A stretch of DNA of 64,000 bases from Polaromonas sp. A23 (GTDB taxonomy: Bacteria > Pseudomonadota > Gammaproteobacteria > Burkholderiales > Burkholderiaceae_C), in NCBI RefSeq assembly GCF_002001015.1, contig NZ_MUNO01000017.1, forward strand, positions 43,501 to 107,500. Reading direction: 5' to 3'. Both the position numbers and the translations under genes were made by a program. Within the stretch, counting starts at the first letter, position 1. Each line of letters starts with the position of its first letter. The notes beneath the pieces are model-generated. The model ran no database searches. It had not been told where the DNA came from and saw only the letters and a program-made list of their open reading frames with translations. This document shows, piece by piece, positions 9,317 through 17,288 of this stretch.

Positions 9317-9940
9317 TCAGGCTTTGTATTTGATGGAGCAGCCGTAGGCCTGGGTGGACGCCATGCTGATGGCCTTGCCGCCCAACGCTTCGTTGAGCCC
9401 CTGGCGAACATAGTTGGTCGCTGTCTTGATGTCATCCACCCGTGCAGATGGAATGCTGTCGATTGCTCCGGCATAGGCCAGCCGGCCCTGGGGATTGACG
9501 ATGTACATGTGCGGCGTGGTTTTGGCGCCGTAGAGTTGTCCGATTTTCCCCGACGCGTCCATCAGCGTTGCGGTGGCGGCTGCATTTTTACCGCCCATCC
9601 AGTTGGCAAGTTCGGCGGGTGCCAGGTAGTCGCCGCTGCCGGCTTCGGTCGAATTGATGGACAGCCAGACCACGCCCTTGCCGGCAAACTCTTTCTGCAG
9701 GCTTTGCATGTTGCCGCTGTAGTGTTTTTGCACAAACGGGCAGCCGGGGTTGGTCCACTCCAGCACCACCAGCTTGCCCTTGTAGTCGCTGAGGCGGCGG
9801 GTTTTTCCGGCGGTGTCTACAGCGGAAAACTCCGGGGCGGCCTGGCCGACTGTGGCGGTGGCAGCACGGGCGTGCTGCATGAAGCTTGTGGCCACCAGTG
9901 CGCTTGAGAAAACCCGGCGATTGACGGAATGATTCAACAT
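9317..9940 (-). CDS. Exported thioredoxin-fold (redoxin) protein
   Basis: A periplasmic TlpA/AhpC-like redoxin. A signal sequence ending near MQHARA is followed by GQAAPEF and a redoxin core. The active site reads NPGCPF with C67 and no CxxC partner. A second cysteine lies close to the C-terminus in YGCSIK (C201), which could form a resolving pair. The cis-proline region is KTTPHMYI. The gene is 44 bp downstream of the DsbD/ScsB-like gene on the same strand, so it is a likely client of that reductase. A role in peroxide or thiol repair is inference. Confidence 0.85.
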   Translation of the reverse strand: MLNHSVNRRVFSSALVATSFMQHARAATATVGQAAPEFSAVDTAGKTRRLSDYKGKLVVLEWTNPGCPFVQKHYSGNMQSLQKEFAGKGVVWLSINSTEAGSGDYLAPAELANWMGGKNAAATATLMDASGKIGQLYGAKTTPHMYIVNPQGRLAYAGAIDSIPSARVDDIKTATNYVRQGLNEALGGKAISMASTQAYGCSIKYKA

Positions 9941-9984
9941 GGCTTGAACTCCTTCAGTGGTGAAAGACAGAGGACAGACAGTTT

Positions 9985-12141
9985 CTACAGTTTGGCCAGT
10001 TCGGCCCGGACATCCCCGACCGACAAAATTTCCGACAGCACCACGGGTGCGCGCCCGGATTTGTAGATGACATAAACCGGCACGCCGTTGCGACCCAGCT
10101 GCGCCAACGCCGCGGTGACTGCCGGGTCGCGGCGCGTCCAGTCGGCGCGCAGCAGCGTGACGTTTTTGGCGTCGACGTCGGCCAACACTTCAGCGTTGGC
10201 CAGCGTGGTTTTCTTGTTGTACTGGCAGGTGACGCACCAGGCCGCGGTGAAGTCGACAAATACGTTCTGCCCCTGCGCCGTGAGCTGGTCCACCCGGCCG
10301 GGTTCCCAGGCCTGCCACCGGCCCGACGCTGAGGCAACTGCCGGCGGTTCCACGGGTTTGATGACGTTTTGGCCAATTGCCCATATGCTGAAAGCACCGA
10401 GCGCTATCGAAAGCGTAGCGGCTATGGTGCGTGACCGGCCTTTGAGCGTTAGCGACCAAAGCACCAATGCCATCACCACCAGCAGGGCCAGCAAGGCTCC
10501 GGCGCCGTCGATACCACTTTGCTGGCCCAGTACCCAAACCAGCCAGGCGACAGTGGCAAACATCGGAAACGCCATCAGCTGCCTGAAGGTCACCATCCAG
10601 GCGCCCGGACGCGGCAGGGCACGTGCCACCGCCGGCACGGCGCTGGCGGCCAGGTAGGGCAGGGCCATGCCGACACCGATGGCGGCAAACACCGCCAGCG
10701 CCTGGAATGCCGGCAAACTCACGGCGTAGCCCAGCGATGCGCCCATGAAAGGCGCCGTGCACGGCGAGGCAATGGCCGTGGCCAGCACGCCCGTGAGGAA
10801 TGCATTAAGGGTCGGGTTTTTGGCCTGCAGGCCGGCAACGCGGCCGGGCAGGAAGCTGCCAAATTCAAACAGACCCGCGAGGTTCAGTCCAATCAGGGTG
10901 AAGAGAAAGGCCAGCGCGGCCACCACAGCCGGGCTTTGCAGATGGAAGCCCCAGCCTAGCTGCTCGCCGGTTGCGCGCAGGACCAGCAGCAGGGTACCCA
11001 GCGCCACAAATGACAGCACCACGCCGGCTGTATAGGCCAGACCGCCGGTCAGACGCGCGGCCCGGCTTTTCTCTTTGGCGAAACTCATCACCTTGATGGC
11101 TAGCACCGGAAACACGCAGGGCATCAGATTGAGAATCAGCCCGCCCAGCAACGCACCGAGCAGGGCGGCAATCAGCGTCAGTGGCTGTGCGCTGGCGCCT
11201 GTAGGCGAAGCACCCAGCGCCGCGTTGGCTTTGAGCGCAGCTTCCAGCGCCGGCGGCACGGTGGCCGCGGCGGCCACCGCCGGCCAGTCTCCCTTGACGG
11301 GCGCCTCGACGCGGTAGGCGGTTTTGTCCAGTGCCACCACCACCGGCATGACGCGGGGGCTTTCCGTCCGCTGGGCCGAAAGCGGCACCTGCGCTGTCCA
11401 GACCGCACCCTGCCAGGCTTGCTGCCAGGCGCCGGCGGGCTCGATCACGCTGCCGGTTTCAGGGAAAAATTCCAGCGTCTTGCCCTGAATGCCGGCCGGC
11501 AAACCACTGAGCGAGACCTTGATGGTGTTGGCGCTGACCTCGACCCGGCTGCCCGTTCCGGCCAGCGGCTGCGGGCTGGCGGCAAAGGTTGCGGCAAAAA
11601 GGCTGCTGCTGGAGCCGGTGGAGCTTCTCGCAGGGATCTTCAGCGCAAATTCGCCTTCCTGGGGAATACATTCCTTCTTGCAAACCAGCCAGCTCGCTTG
11701 AAGCCGGACGTCAAGGCTGGCTGCGTTGAACCCGGGCGCGACCGTCAGGGGGACGGGCAGCAGGACGGTACCTTCATAGCCGTAGTTGGCAAGCGTGCCG
11801 ATCGGAATTTTTTTCGGGGTCGGCCAGGCAATCTCGCCGGCCGTGACACCTGCCGGCAGCGTCCACTGAAGCAGGGTCGGAAGGCCTGAATCGCCTGAAT
11901 TCTTCCAGTAGGTGTGCCACTCGGGAATGTGCGCCAGCTGCAGACCCAGCCAGACTGGCTTGCCCGGCTCCACGCCGTCGGGAGCCCAGGCCAGCAATTC
12001 GGCACGAACCTGCTCGGTAGTGACCACCGAAGTGATGGCGGCCTTGCTTATATAGCTGTTTTGAGCTGAAGCCCATGGCGCACCTGCGCAAGCAGCTATC
12101 AAAAACAGAGCAGAAGCGAGGCGACGGGAAATCATGGTCAT
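9985..12141 (-). CDS. dsbD: Thiol:disulfide interchange protein, DsbD/ScsB type
   Basis: A membrane reductase that carries electrons from cytoplasmic thioredoxin to periplasmic thiol proteins. The N-terminal periplasmic domain is of the ScsB type with cysteines at WLVCKKEC (C154 and C158). The membrane domain has the paired cysteines in LNLMPC (C342) and ASPC (C460). The C-terminal thioredoxin domain has AAWCVTC (C636 and C639). The start at 12141 gives a normal signal peptide; a TTG at 12243 would add 34 unlikely residues overlapping the YggU-like gene. Two short palindromes lie inside the gene, one coding for the signal peptide core. The redoxin gene follows 44 bp downstream. Confidence 0.94.
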   Translation of the reverse strand: MTMISRRLASALFLIAACAGAPWASAQNSYISKAAITSVVTTEQVRAELLAWAPDGVEPGKPVWLGLQLAHIPEWHTYWKNSGDSGLPTLLQWTLPAGVTAGEIAWPTPKKIPIGTLANYGYEGTVLLPVPLTVAPGFNAASLDVRLQASWLVCKKECIPQEGEFALKIPARSSTGSSSSLFAATFAASPQPLAGTGSRVEVSANTIKVSLSGLPAGIQGKTLEFFPETGSVIEPAGAWQQAWQGAVWTAQVPLSAQRTESPRVMPVVVALDKTAYRVEAPVKGDWPAVAAAATVPPALEAALKANAALGASPTGASAQPLTLIAALLGALLGGLILNLMPCVFPVLAIKVMSFAKEKSRAARLTGGLAYTAGVVLSFVALGTLLLVLRATGEQLGWGFHLQSPAVVAALAFLFTLIGLNLAGLFEFGSFLPGRVAGLQAKNPTLNAFLTGVLATAIASPCTAPFMGASLGYAVSLPAFQALAVFAAIGVGMALPYLAASAVPAVARALPRPGAWMVTFRQLMAFPMFATVAWLVWVLGQQSGIDGAGALLALLVVMALVLWSLTLKGRSRTIAATLSIALGAFSIWAIGQNVIKPVEPPAVASASGRWQAWEPGRVDQLTAQGQNVFVDFTAAWCVTCQYNKKTTLANAEVLADVDAKNVTLLRADWTRRDPAVTAALAQLGRNGVPVYVIYKSGRAPVVLSEILSVGDVRAELAKL
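10402..10418. repeat. Short palindrome inside dsbD membrane domain
   Basis: GCTATCGAAAGCGTAGC matches the degenerate core of the interspersed palindrome and is read in frame within a membrane segment near residue 575. Assignment to the family is tentative because only the core is conserved. Confidence 0.4.
12052..12111. repeat. Short interspersed palindrome encoding DsbD signal peptide core
   Basis: The segment contains GCGCAAGCAGCTATCAAAAA and closely resembles the intergenic copy at 50127-50190 (GCGCAAGCAGCTATTAACTT). Read on the minus strand it encodes about residues 11-30 of the DsbD-like protein, covering the hydrophobic core and the predicted cleavage site. Confidence 0.65.
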
Positions 12142-12239
12142 TGTGGGAGCGGTGCCACCGCCTTTAGTTCCTGAGGTGCCGGGAGAGCGGGCCCCAGGCG
12201 GTATTGTCCAGCAGGGCGCGCGTCTGCGTCTGAGGTGGG

Positions 12240-12572
12240 TCAATCGGCATCCGGCAACAGCGAGGGTTGTGCGAAGACCGGGGGCAGTTTTTTGGGCGAC
12301 CGGATGCGCAACTGCTTGTTGACGTTTTCCCGGCCGAAGACCACCTCGATGTCGCTGACTGCCACGCCAAACAGCGGCGCCAGGAAACGCAGCATGTGAT
12401 CGGTGGCCTTTCCCGCCTGCGGGGCCGCCGTCACGCTGACCTTGAGCTGTGTGCCCTTGGGTTTGCCAATCGCGTCACGGCTGGCCGACGGTTTTCCCAG
12501 GATGTTGACCACCAGCACTTCGCCATCCCAGGCAAAAAAGGAGTCGCCGGTGATGTTTCTCGGTCGCGTCAT
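12240..12572 (-). CDS. YggU/DUF167 family protein
   Basis: A small cytoplasmic protein of the UPF0235 (YggU) family. The diagnostic stretch PQAGKATDHMLRFLA, the FGRENVNKQLRI segment and the 110-residue length match the family, whose function is unknown. It lies about 100 bp upstream of the corrected dsbD start on the same strand. Confidence 0.88.
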   Translation of the reverse strand: MTRPRNITGDSFFAWDGEVLVVNILGKPSASRDAIGKPKGTQLKVSVTAAPQAGKATDHMLRFLAPLFGVAVSDIEVVFGRENVNKQLRIRSPKKLPPVFAQPSLLPDAD

Positions 12573-12603
12573 CGCTATGCAAGTGGATATGGAGGTTCAG
12601 GTT

Positions 12604-13797
12604 TTAGCGGCTGGCCGCGTCTGCCTCGGCCTCAGGCCACAAGCTCGGGAACAGAAACCTCAGGGCATGTTGCGGCAAGCCAAACCTTACCTTGCCCTGA
12701 GGCGAGTCGGACGCCAGGAGGCCACGCTTGACCAATGCGCCCAGCGCATCTGTGGCACCGCGTTCGCTCATGCCCAGCATGGATTTGAAATCGCCTCGCG
12801 CCATTTCCTCGCCGCTGAGAAACAGGTAATGCAAACCTCGCAGGGACTCTTGACGCACACCTGATTTTTCTACGGTGGCTTCAAACACCAGGCATGCCTC
12901 AAGGCGATCTTTCATGGATGCAAAAGCCAGCATGCCCGACATGAACTCGACCTGATCCAGACAAATGGTCAGCACGTAGTCGATCCATGCAATCAAGGCT
13001 TGTTCACTCAGGTTGCCTCTGCCGTCCAAATCCCCGCGCCGTGGCTCGTCGGCGTCCGCAAGCAATGCGTAGTAGCGCTCGGTGCTGCGCGCGAATCCGC
13101 GCAGCGGTGACCACAGGCCGCCGGTGTAGCCAAGAGCGCCAAGCAAGGTATGCGTATGCAGCCGCATCACACGACCATTGCCGTCGATGAAGGGGTGGAT
13201 CCAGCCGATTCGCTGGTGAGCCGCGGCCAAGGCTATCAGGCTGGCCTCACCTCGTCGCACCTTGCCATAAACCCTTGCCCAGTGCTCTGTAAATTGCACC
13301 ACGCTGTCATGTGCCGGGGCTATGTGTTTTCCAACCGTGACATCACGTGTACGTAGCTGTCCTGGCACGATGGATTCGTTGTCTGGGGTCAATAGATCGG
13401 CGAGGGGCAAGCGACCAAAAAGTTCGCGGTGTATGTCGAGTACGGCGTCGGCCCTGTACAGAGCCTGGGCGCCTTCTGCTCCGCTGTAGCGAGCCTCCAG
13501 CGCTTCTTCAGCGTCTATATGTGCCACTGCCAGGCGTTGCTTCGCGGCCAGTGCGGCATTTTTTGAGAAGTCTTTTCTCAGTGCCCGATCAATCTCATGC
13601 GGCCGGGTGTGCTGGCCCTCAATGCGGTTGGTGTAGTACGAATTCATGCTGCGCAGCATTCGACACAGCTCAGGCGGCACGCGAGTGCCCGCCAGTGTGC
13701 CGGCCAGTCGTGACAGGTCGTGCGCTTTGGCCAGAAGTGGCTCACTTCGGGCTTCCGATGGCAGCAGCGGCTCAAACTGGTGTGGTTGCGTATACAT
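12604..13797 (-). CDS. Fic family protein with N-terminal inhibitory motif and C-terminal HTH
   Basis: A probable protein AMP-transferase. The catalytic Fic motif HPFIDGNGR is intact at residues 201-209. Upstream, TNRIEG at 56-61 fits the (S/T)xxxE(G/N) inhibitory helix, with E60 expected to block ATP binding, so this is a self-inhibited (class II-like) Fic. Residues about 315-375 look like a winged helix, as is common in stand-alone Fic proteins. No separate antitoxin gene is present. Upstream direct repeats suggest autoregulation. The start is ATG 13797. Confidence 0.92.
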   Translation of the reverse strand: MYTQPHQFEPLLPSEARSEPLLAKAHDLSRLAGTLAGTRVPPELCRMLRSMNSYYTNRIEGQHTRPHEIDRALRKDFSKNAALAAKQRLAVAHIDAEEALEARYSGAEGAQALYRADAVLDIHRELFGRLPLADLLTPDNESIVPGQLRTRDVTVGKHIAPAHDSVVQFTEHWARVYGKVRRGEASLIALAAAHQRIGWIHPFIDGNGRVMRLHTHTLLGALGYTGGLWSPLRGFARSTERYYALLADADEPRRGDLDGRGNLSEQALIAWIDYVLTICLDQVEFMSGMLAFASMKDRLEACLVFEATVEKSGVRQESLRGLHYLFLSGEEMARGDFKSMLGMSERGATDALGALVKRGLLASDSPQGKVRFGLPQHALRFLFPSLWPEAEADAASR

Positions 13798-13807
13798 GCT
13801 TACATTA

Positions 13808-13885
13808 TGCCAACATTGAAAAACTTGTAAACCATTGATAAATAATGATTTTTTATCACATCTGCCAACTATTTTGCCAACATTG
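13808..13885 (-). promoter_or_regulatory. Direct repeats upstream of fic
   Basis: TGCCAACATTG occurs at 13808-13818 and again at 13875-13885, with a related TGCCAACTATT at 13863-13873. The spacing across the AT-rich fic promoter region suggests operator sites, possibly for the Fic protein's own helix-turn-helix. This is inference. Confidence 0.5.
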
Positions 13886-13906
13886 TTGCTGACTAAAGCG
13901 CTTTCC

Positions 13907-14076
13907 CGTTAGTGTTCTGTCCCGCAAATAAGGTGATGAAATGAAATTGTCCAGTCAGCTGTCAGGCAAGGCGCGAGGAGGCGACATAGCCGTAGCTATG
14001 GCAACGACGAGCAACGCCGCATGGCGGCTGAATGGGCGATTTCATATCGCCTTTATTTTCGGGACAGGACACTAGC
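13907..14076. mobile_element. 170-bp palindromic MITE-like element, family 1 copy A
   Basis: The element is flanked by imperfect terminal inverted repeats (TTAGTGTTCTGTCCCG on the left; complement of the right end reads CTAGTGTCCTGTCCCG), each with TA at the tip. The whole unit folds as one imperfect palindrome centred on CATAGCCGTAGCTATG at 13985-14000. It is repeated at 56727-56896 with three mismatches in 170 bp. No transposase is encoded. It lies between the divergent fic and radical SAM genes. Confidence 0.85.
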
Positions 14077-14105
14077 TGCCGTTGCATGCTATTGATAATG
14101 GAGAG

Positions 14106-15716
14106 ATGGATTCCTCCCGCGTTGCCCGCTCATCCGCCATTGTCCTGGCCACGCTCAACGCCAAATACATTCACGCCTCGCTGGGCCTGCGTTACCTGCT
14201 GGCCAACATGGACAAGCATGGCGGCGCCGGCCTGCGGGCGCAGACGCAGCTGCGTGAATTTGTGATCGGCCAGCCAGCCACGCGCATGGTTGAAGAGTTG
14301 CTGGCGCTGCAGCCCGAGGTGATTGGGCTGGGTGTGTACATCTGGAACGTGGTCGAGACCACCCAGTTGGTGCGCTTGTTGAAGACGCTGAAGCCGGAAA
14401 TCAAAATTGTGCTGGGCGGCCCCGAGGTCAGCCACGAGGTGGAGCAGCAGGAAATCTGCCGCCTGGCCGACCATGTGGTGACCGGCTGGGGCGACGTGAG
14501 TTTCCCCAAGCTCTGCCGCTCCTTGCTCGACGGCCCGAAGCCGTTGATGAAAGTGATTCCCGGTGAGCAACCCGCGCTTGACGAACTGGCACTGCCCTAC
14601 GCCGAGTACACCAGCGAAGACCTGGCCAAGCGCCTGCTGTATGTCGAGGCCTCGCGCGGCTGTCCTTTCAAGTGCGAGTTCTGCCTGAGTTCGCTCGACA
14701 AAACCGCCTGGGCTTTTGATCTGGACCTGTTCATGGCAGAGATGGAGGCGCTGTACCGCCGGGGCGCGCGCAACTTCAAGTTCGTGGACCGCACCTTCAA
14801 CCTGAAGATTGACAACTCGGTGCGCATTCTGCAGTTTTTCCTGGATCGCATTCAGGAAACGCCCGATGTGTTTGTGCATTTCGAAGTGGTGCCCGACAGC
14901 CTGCCTGACCGCCTGAAGGAATTGATTGCGCGGTTTCCGGACGGCTCGCTCCAGTTCGAGGTGGGTATCCAGAGCTTCAACCCCGAGGTGCAGCAGCGCA
15001 TCTCACGCAAGCAGGACAATGGCAAAACTGCCGACAACCTGCGCTGGCTGGTCAGCCAAAGCCGGGCCCATGTCCATGCCGACCTGATCTTCGGCCTGCC
15101 CGGCGAGACGCTGCAGAGTTTCGCCGAGGGCTTTGACCGCTTGTACGAACTCGCGCCGCACGAGATCCAGTTCGGCGTGCTGAAACGACTGCGCGGCACG
15201 CCGATCACCCGGCACACGCAGGACTTTGCGATGGTCTACGACCCGCAAACGCCGTACACCATTCTGCAAAACTCCACAGTGGACTTTGCGGCCATGCAGC
15301 GTATCAAACGGTTTGCACGTTATTGGGAGATGGTTGCCAACTCCGGGCGTTTTGCCCTGGGCCTGAGGCTGTTACTGGCGCCGGGCTCGGCCTTCCATCA
15401 TTTCCTCAACTTCAGCGACTGGCTTTGGGAGACGACGGCCAAGACACACGAATTTGCGCTGGAAAAACTGGTTGACCTGCTGTTTGATCACCTGACGCAG
15501 GTGCGTGGGCTCAACGAGCAGGATGTGCGTGCCGCCTTGCTGACGGACTACCAAGCCAGCGGCGCACGAGCCCGGCCTCGCTGCCTGGCAGGTTTGCTCG
15601 GCAGCGGGCAAAAGCCGCAATCAGCCGGAAAGGGCCTGAGCGAACGGCAAAACCGTCATCTGAGCCAGCAGAAAAACCTGCGCGAAGACATCCGCCAGGC
15701 CGCTGCGGCTGCCTGA
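14106..15716 (+). CDS. B12-binding radical SAM protein (DUF4080-like)
   Basis: A cytoplasmic iron-sulfur enzyme of unknown substrate. The N-terminal about 150 residues look like a cobalamin-binding domain, followed by the radical SAM cluster motif CPFKCEFC (C186, C190, C193). The length of 536 residues and the C-terminal region fit the DUF4080-type group. I chose ATG 14106, preceded by GGAGAG; an in-frame TTG at 14082 lies only 6 bp from the palindromic element and has no ribosome site. The upstream element therefore sits directly at this gene's promoter or leader. Confidence 0.9.
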   Translation: MDSSRVARSSAIVLATLNAKYIHASLGLRYLLANMDKHGGAGLRAQTQLREFVIGQPATRMVEELLALQPEVIGLGVYIWNVVETTQLVRLLKTLKPEIKIVLGGPEVSHEVEQQEICRLADHVVTGWGDVSFPKLCRSLLDGPKPLMKVIPGEQPALDELALPYAEYTSEDLAKRLLYVEASRGCPFKCEFCLSSLDKTAWAFDLDLFMAEMEALYRRGARNFKFVDRTFNLKIDNSVRILQFFLDRIQETPDVFVHFEVVPDSLPDRLKELIARFPDGSLQFEVGIQSFNPEVQQRISRKQDNGKTADNLRWLVSQSRAHVHADLIFGLPGETLQSFAEGFDRLYELAPHEIQFGVLKRLRGTPITRHTQDFAMVYDPQTPYTILQNSTVDFAAMQRIKRFARYWEMVANSGRFALGLRLLLAPGSAFHHFLNFSDWLWETTAKTHEFALEKLVDLLFDHLTQVRGLNEQDVRAALLTDYQASGARARPRCLAGLLGSGQKPQSAGKGLSERQNRHLSQQKNLREDIRQAAAAA

Positions 15717-15740
15717 TACCGCAAGCGGCACAATACGGCC

Positions 15741-16580
15741 ATGACAACGCCAAGCCAGCACCGTTACTTTTGGGCCGATCTCAAAAGCCCCGACTTCGCC
15801 CGGCTGGACCTGGCGCGCACCATCGCCGTGTTGCCGGTGGCCGCCATCGAGCAGCATGGCCCGCATTTGCCGCTCAATGTAGACGCGACACTGGTCGACG
15901 GCGTGATTGCCTCCACCTTGCCGCACCTACCGCCAGCGCTGCCGGTGCTGTTTTTGCCCACCCAATCAGTGGGCATGAGCCCGGAGCATGGCCGTTTTGG
16001 CGGCACGCTCACACTCAAGGCCGAAACCGTGATCCACCTCTGGACCGAGATTGCCGAGTCCGTGGCGTGCAGCGGCGTCAGGAAACTGGTGCTGCTTAAC
16101 TCCCACGGCGGCCAGGTCGGTTTGCTGGATGTGGTGGCGCGCGACCTGCGGGCGCGGCTCGATATGTTGGTCTACAGCGTGAACTGGTTCAACCTGCCAC
16201 TTGTTGATGCGCAAGGCGGTTCGGTGGCAGATTTGTTCAGCGCTGACGAGCATCGCTTTGGCATTCACGCCGGCGAAATTGAAACGTCCATGATGCTGGC
16301 CCTCAAACCGGAGCAGGTGGACATGGCGCAGGCGCAGAATTTCCATTCCACCTCGCAGGACAGGGCGCAAAAGTTCAGCATCCTGGGTGACGGCCGCAGC
16401 GCAAAGTTGGGTTGGCAAATGCAGGACTACAACCCGCAAGGCGCGGTGGGTAACGCAGCTGCAGCTACTGCCGACAAGGGTCGCGCGTTGCTGGATGCAG
16501 CAGGCCGCAGCCTGGCGCAATTGCTGACCGAAATTGACCAGCTGCCCGGTGACACGCTGAGCAATAAAACGGGGTTTTGA
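15741..16580 (+). CDS. Creatininase-family amidohydrolase
   Basis: A metal-dependent hydrolase related to creatininase and to the FAPy and mycofactocin-type amidases. Metal-binding segments are visible: AIEQHGPHLPL (E37, H39), D48, NSHGG, and HAGEIETS. The length of 279 residues is normal. It follows the radical SAM gene by 24 bp and probably shares its transcript. The substrate cannot be deduced from sequence alone. Confidence 0.9.
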   Translation: MTTPSQHRYFWADLKSPDFARLDLARTIAVLPVAAIEQHGPHLPLNVDATLVDGVIASTLPHLPPALPVLFLPTQSVGMSPEHGRFGGTLTLKAETVIHLWTEIAESVACSGVRKLVLLNSHGGQVGLLDVVARDLRARLDMLVYSVNWFNLPLVDAQGGSVADLFSADEHRFGIHAGEIETSMMLALKPEQVDMAQAQNFHSTSQDRAQKFSILGDGRSAKLGWQMQDYNPQGAVGNAAAATADKGRALLDAAGRSLAQLLTEIDQLPGDTLSNKTGF

Positions 16581-16603
16581 ACAGCGGGTGCGCAGGTCTT
16601 CGC

Positions 16604-16658
16604 GCTATAGCTCACTTATTGATAGCGAACTATTGCCGTAACTAAAGGGCGGAGTGCC
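16604..16658. repeat. Short interspersed palindrome, intergenic
   Basis: The core GCTATAGCTCACTTATTGATAGC is followed by CGAACTATTGCCGTAA and AAGGGC. This extended form matches the copy at 56663-56712. Confidence 0.6.
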
Positions 16659-16717
16659 AATTTGATCTTATGTCTTGGCCGCCGACTGATATCACCACAG
16701 ATCCTATCTCCATACCC

Positions 16718-17200
16718 ATGTCAAGCCTCACTCCCAAGCCGCCCCTGAAAGCCCTCGACATCCTGCTGCACGAAAAGCAGACGAATTACCCCGAGCCGTT
16801 CGCGGCCATGGTCCGTGGCCGCGAGAAGCGGCGTTTGGGTGAAGCCTTTGGTTTGACGAACTTTGGCGTCAACCTTACGCGCCTCAAGCCTGGCGCTGTT
16901 TCATCTGTCCGTCATAGCCACTCCCGTCAGGATGAGTTTGTCTACATTGTTGAGGGCTTCCCGACACTGGTCACCGATGCCGGTCCCACGCGGCTTGAGC
17001 CTGGCATGTGTGCCGGATTCAAAGCGGGCACGGGCGATGCACATCAACTCAGAAACGACACGGCGGGCGACGTCTTGTACCTCGAAGTGGGTGACAGGAC
17101 GGCGGATGACCGCGTTACCTATCCTGACGACGACCTTGCAGTTTCGGGGGCGGTAGGCAGCTTCATTTTTGCGCGCAAGGACGGCACTCCGTACAAGTAG
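16718..17200 (+). CDS. Cupin-domain protein
   Basis: A single-domain cupin of 160 residues. The metal-binding cupin motif 1 reads RHSHSRQDEFVYIVEG (H66, H68, E73), with a later histidine in GDAHQL (H109). The product is similar to cupins annotated as auxin-binding or mannose-6-phosphate isomerase-like, but the substrate is unknown. The start is uncertain: ATG 16718 is chosen because the protein aligns from there, while ATG 16670 would add 16 residues; neither has a clear ribosome site. Confidence 0.82.
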   Translation: MSSLTPKPPLKALDILLHEKQTNYPEPFAAMVRGREKRRLGEAFGLTNFGVNLTRLKPGAVSSVRHSHSRQDEFVYIVEGFPTLVTDAGPTRLEPGMCAGFKAGTGDAHQLRNDTAGDVLYLEVGDRTADDRVTYPDDDLAVSGAVGSFIFARKDGTPYK

Positions 17201-17241
17201 CGTGCTGAGCTGATCGGTCCGTCTGCGTTGTGCCAGCATGG

Positions 17242-17262
17242 ATCCCGGATCGAGTCCGGGAT
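17242..17262. repeat. ATCCCGGA...TCCGGGAT hairpin between convergent genes
   Basis: Perfect 8-bp arms (17242-17249 and 17255-17262) with a 5-base loop, embedded in TGGATCCCGGATCGAGTCC. This sequence type is a widely dispersed proteobacterial palindrome. It lies between the convergent cupin and SH3-like genes and could act as a bidirectional terminator. Confidence 0.6.
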
Positions 17263-17288
17263 GACAGCAGGGCTAGCACACAGGGCGC

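Noticed and set aside
12142..12243. Extended N-terminus of the DsbD-like protein from a TTG start
   Set aside because: The downstream ATG gives a normal signal peptide and the extension would overlap the YggU-like gene with Arg/Pro-rich sequence.
13907..14076. CRISPR or tRNA-like interpretation of the palindrome
   Set aside because: No repeat-spacer periodicity, no cloverleaf; the structure is a single long palindrome with inverted ends.
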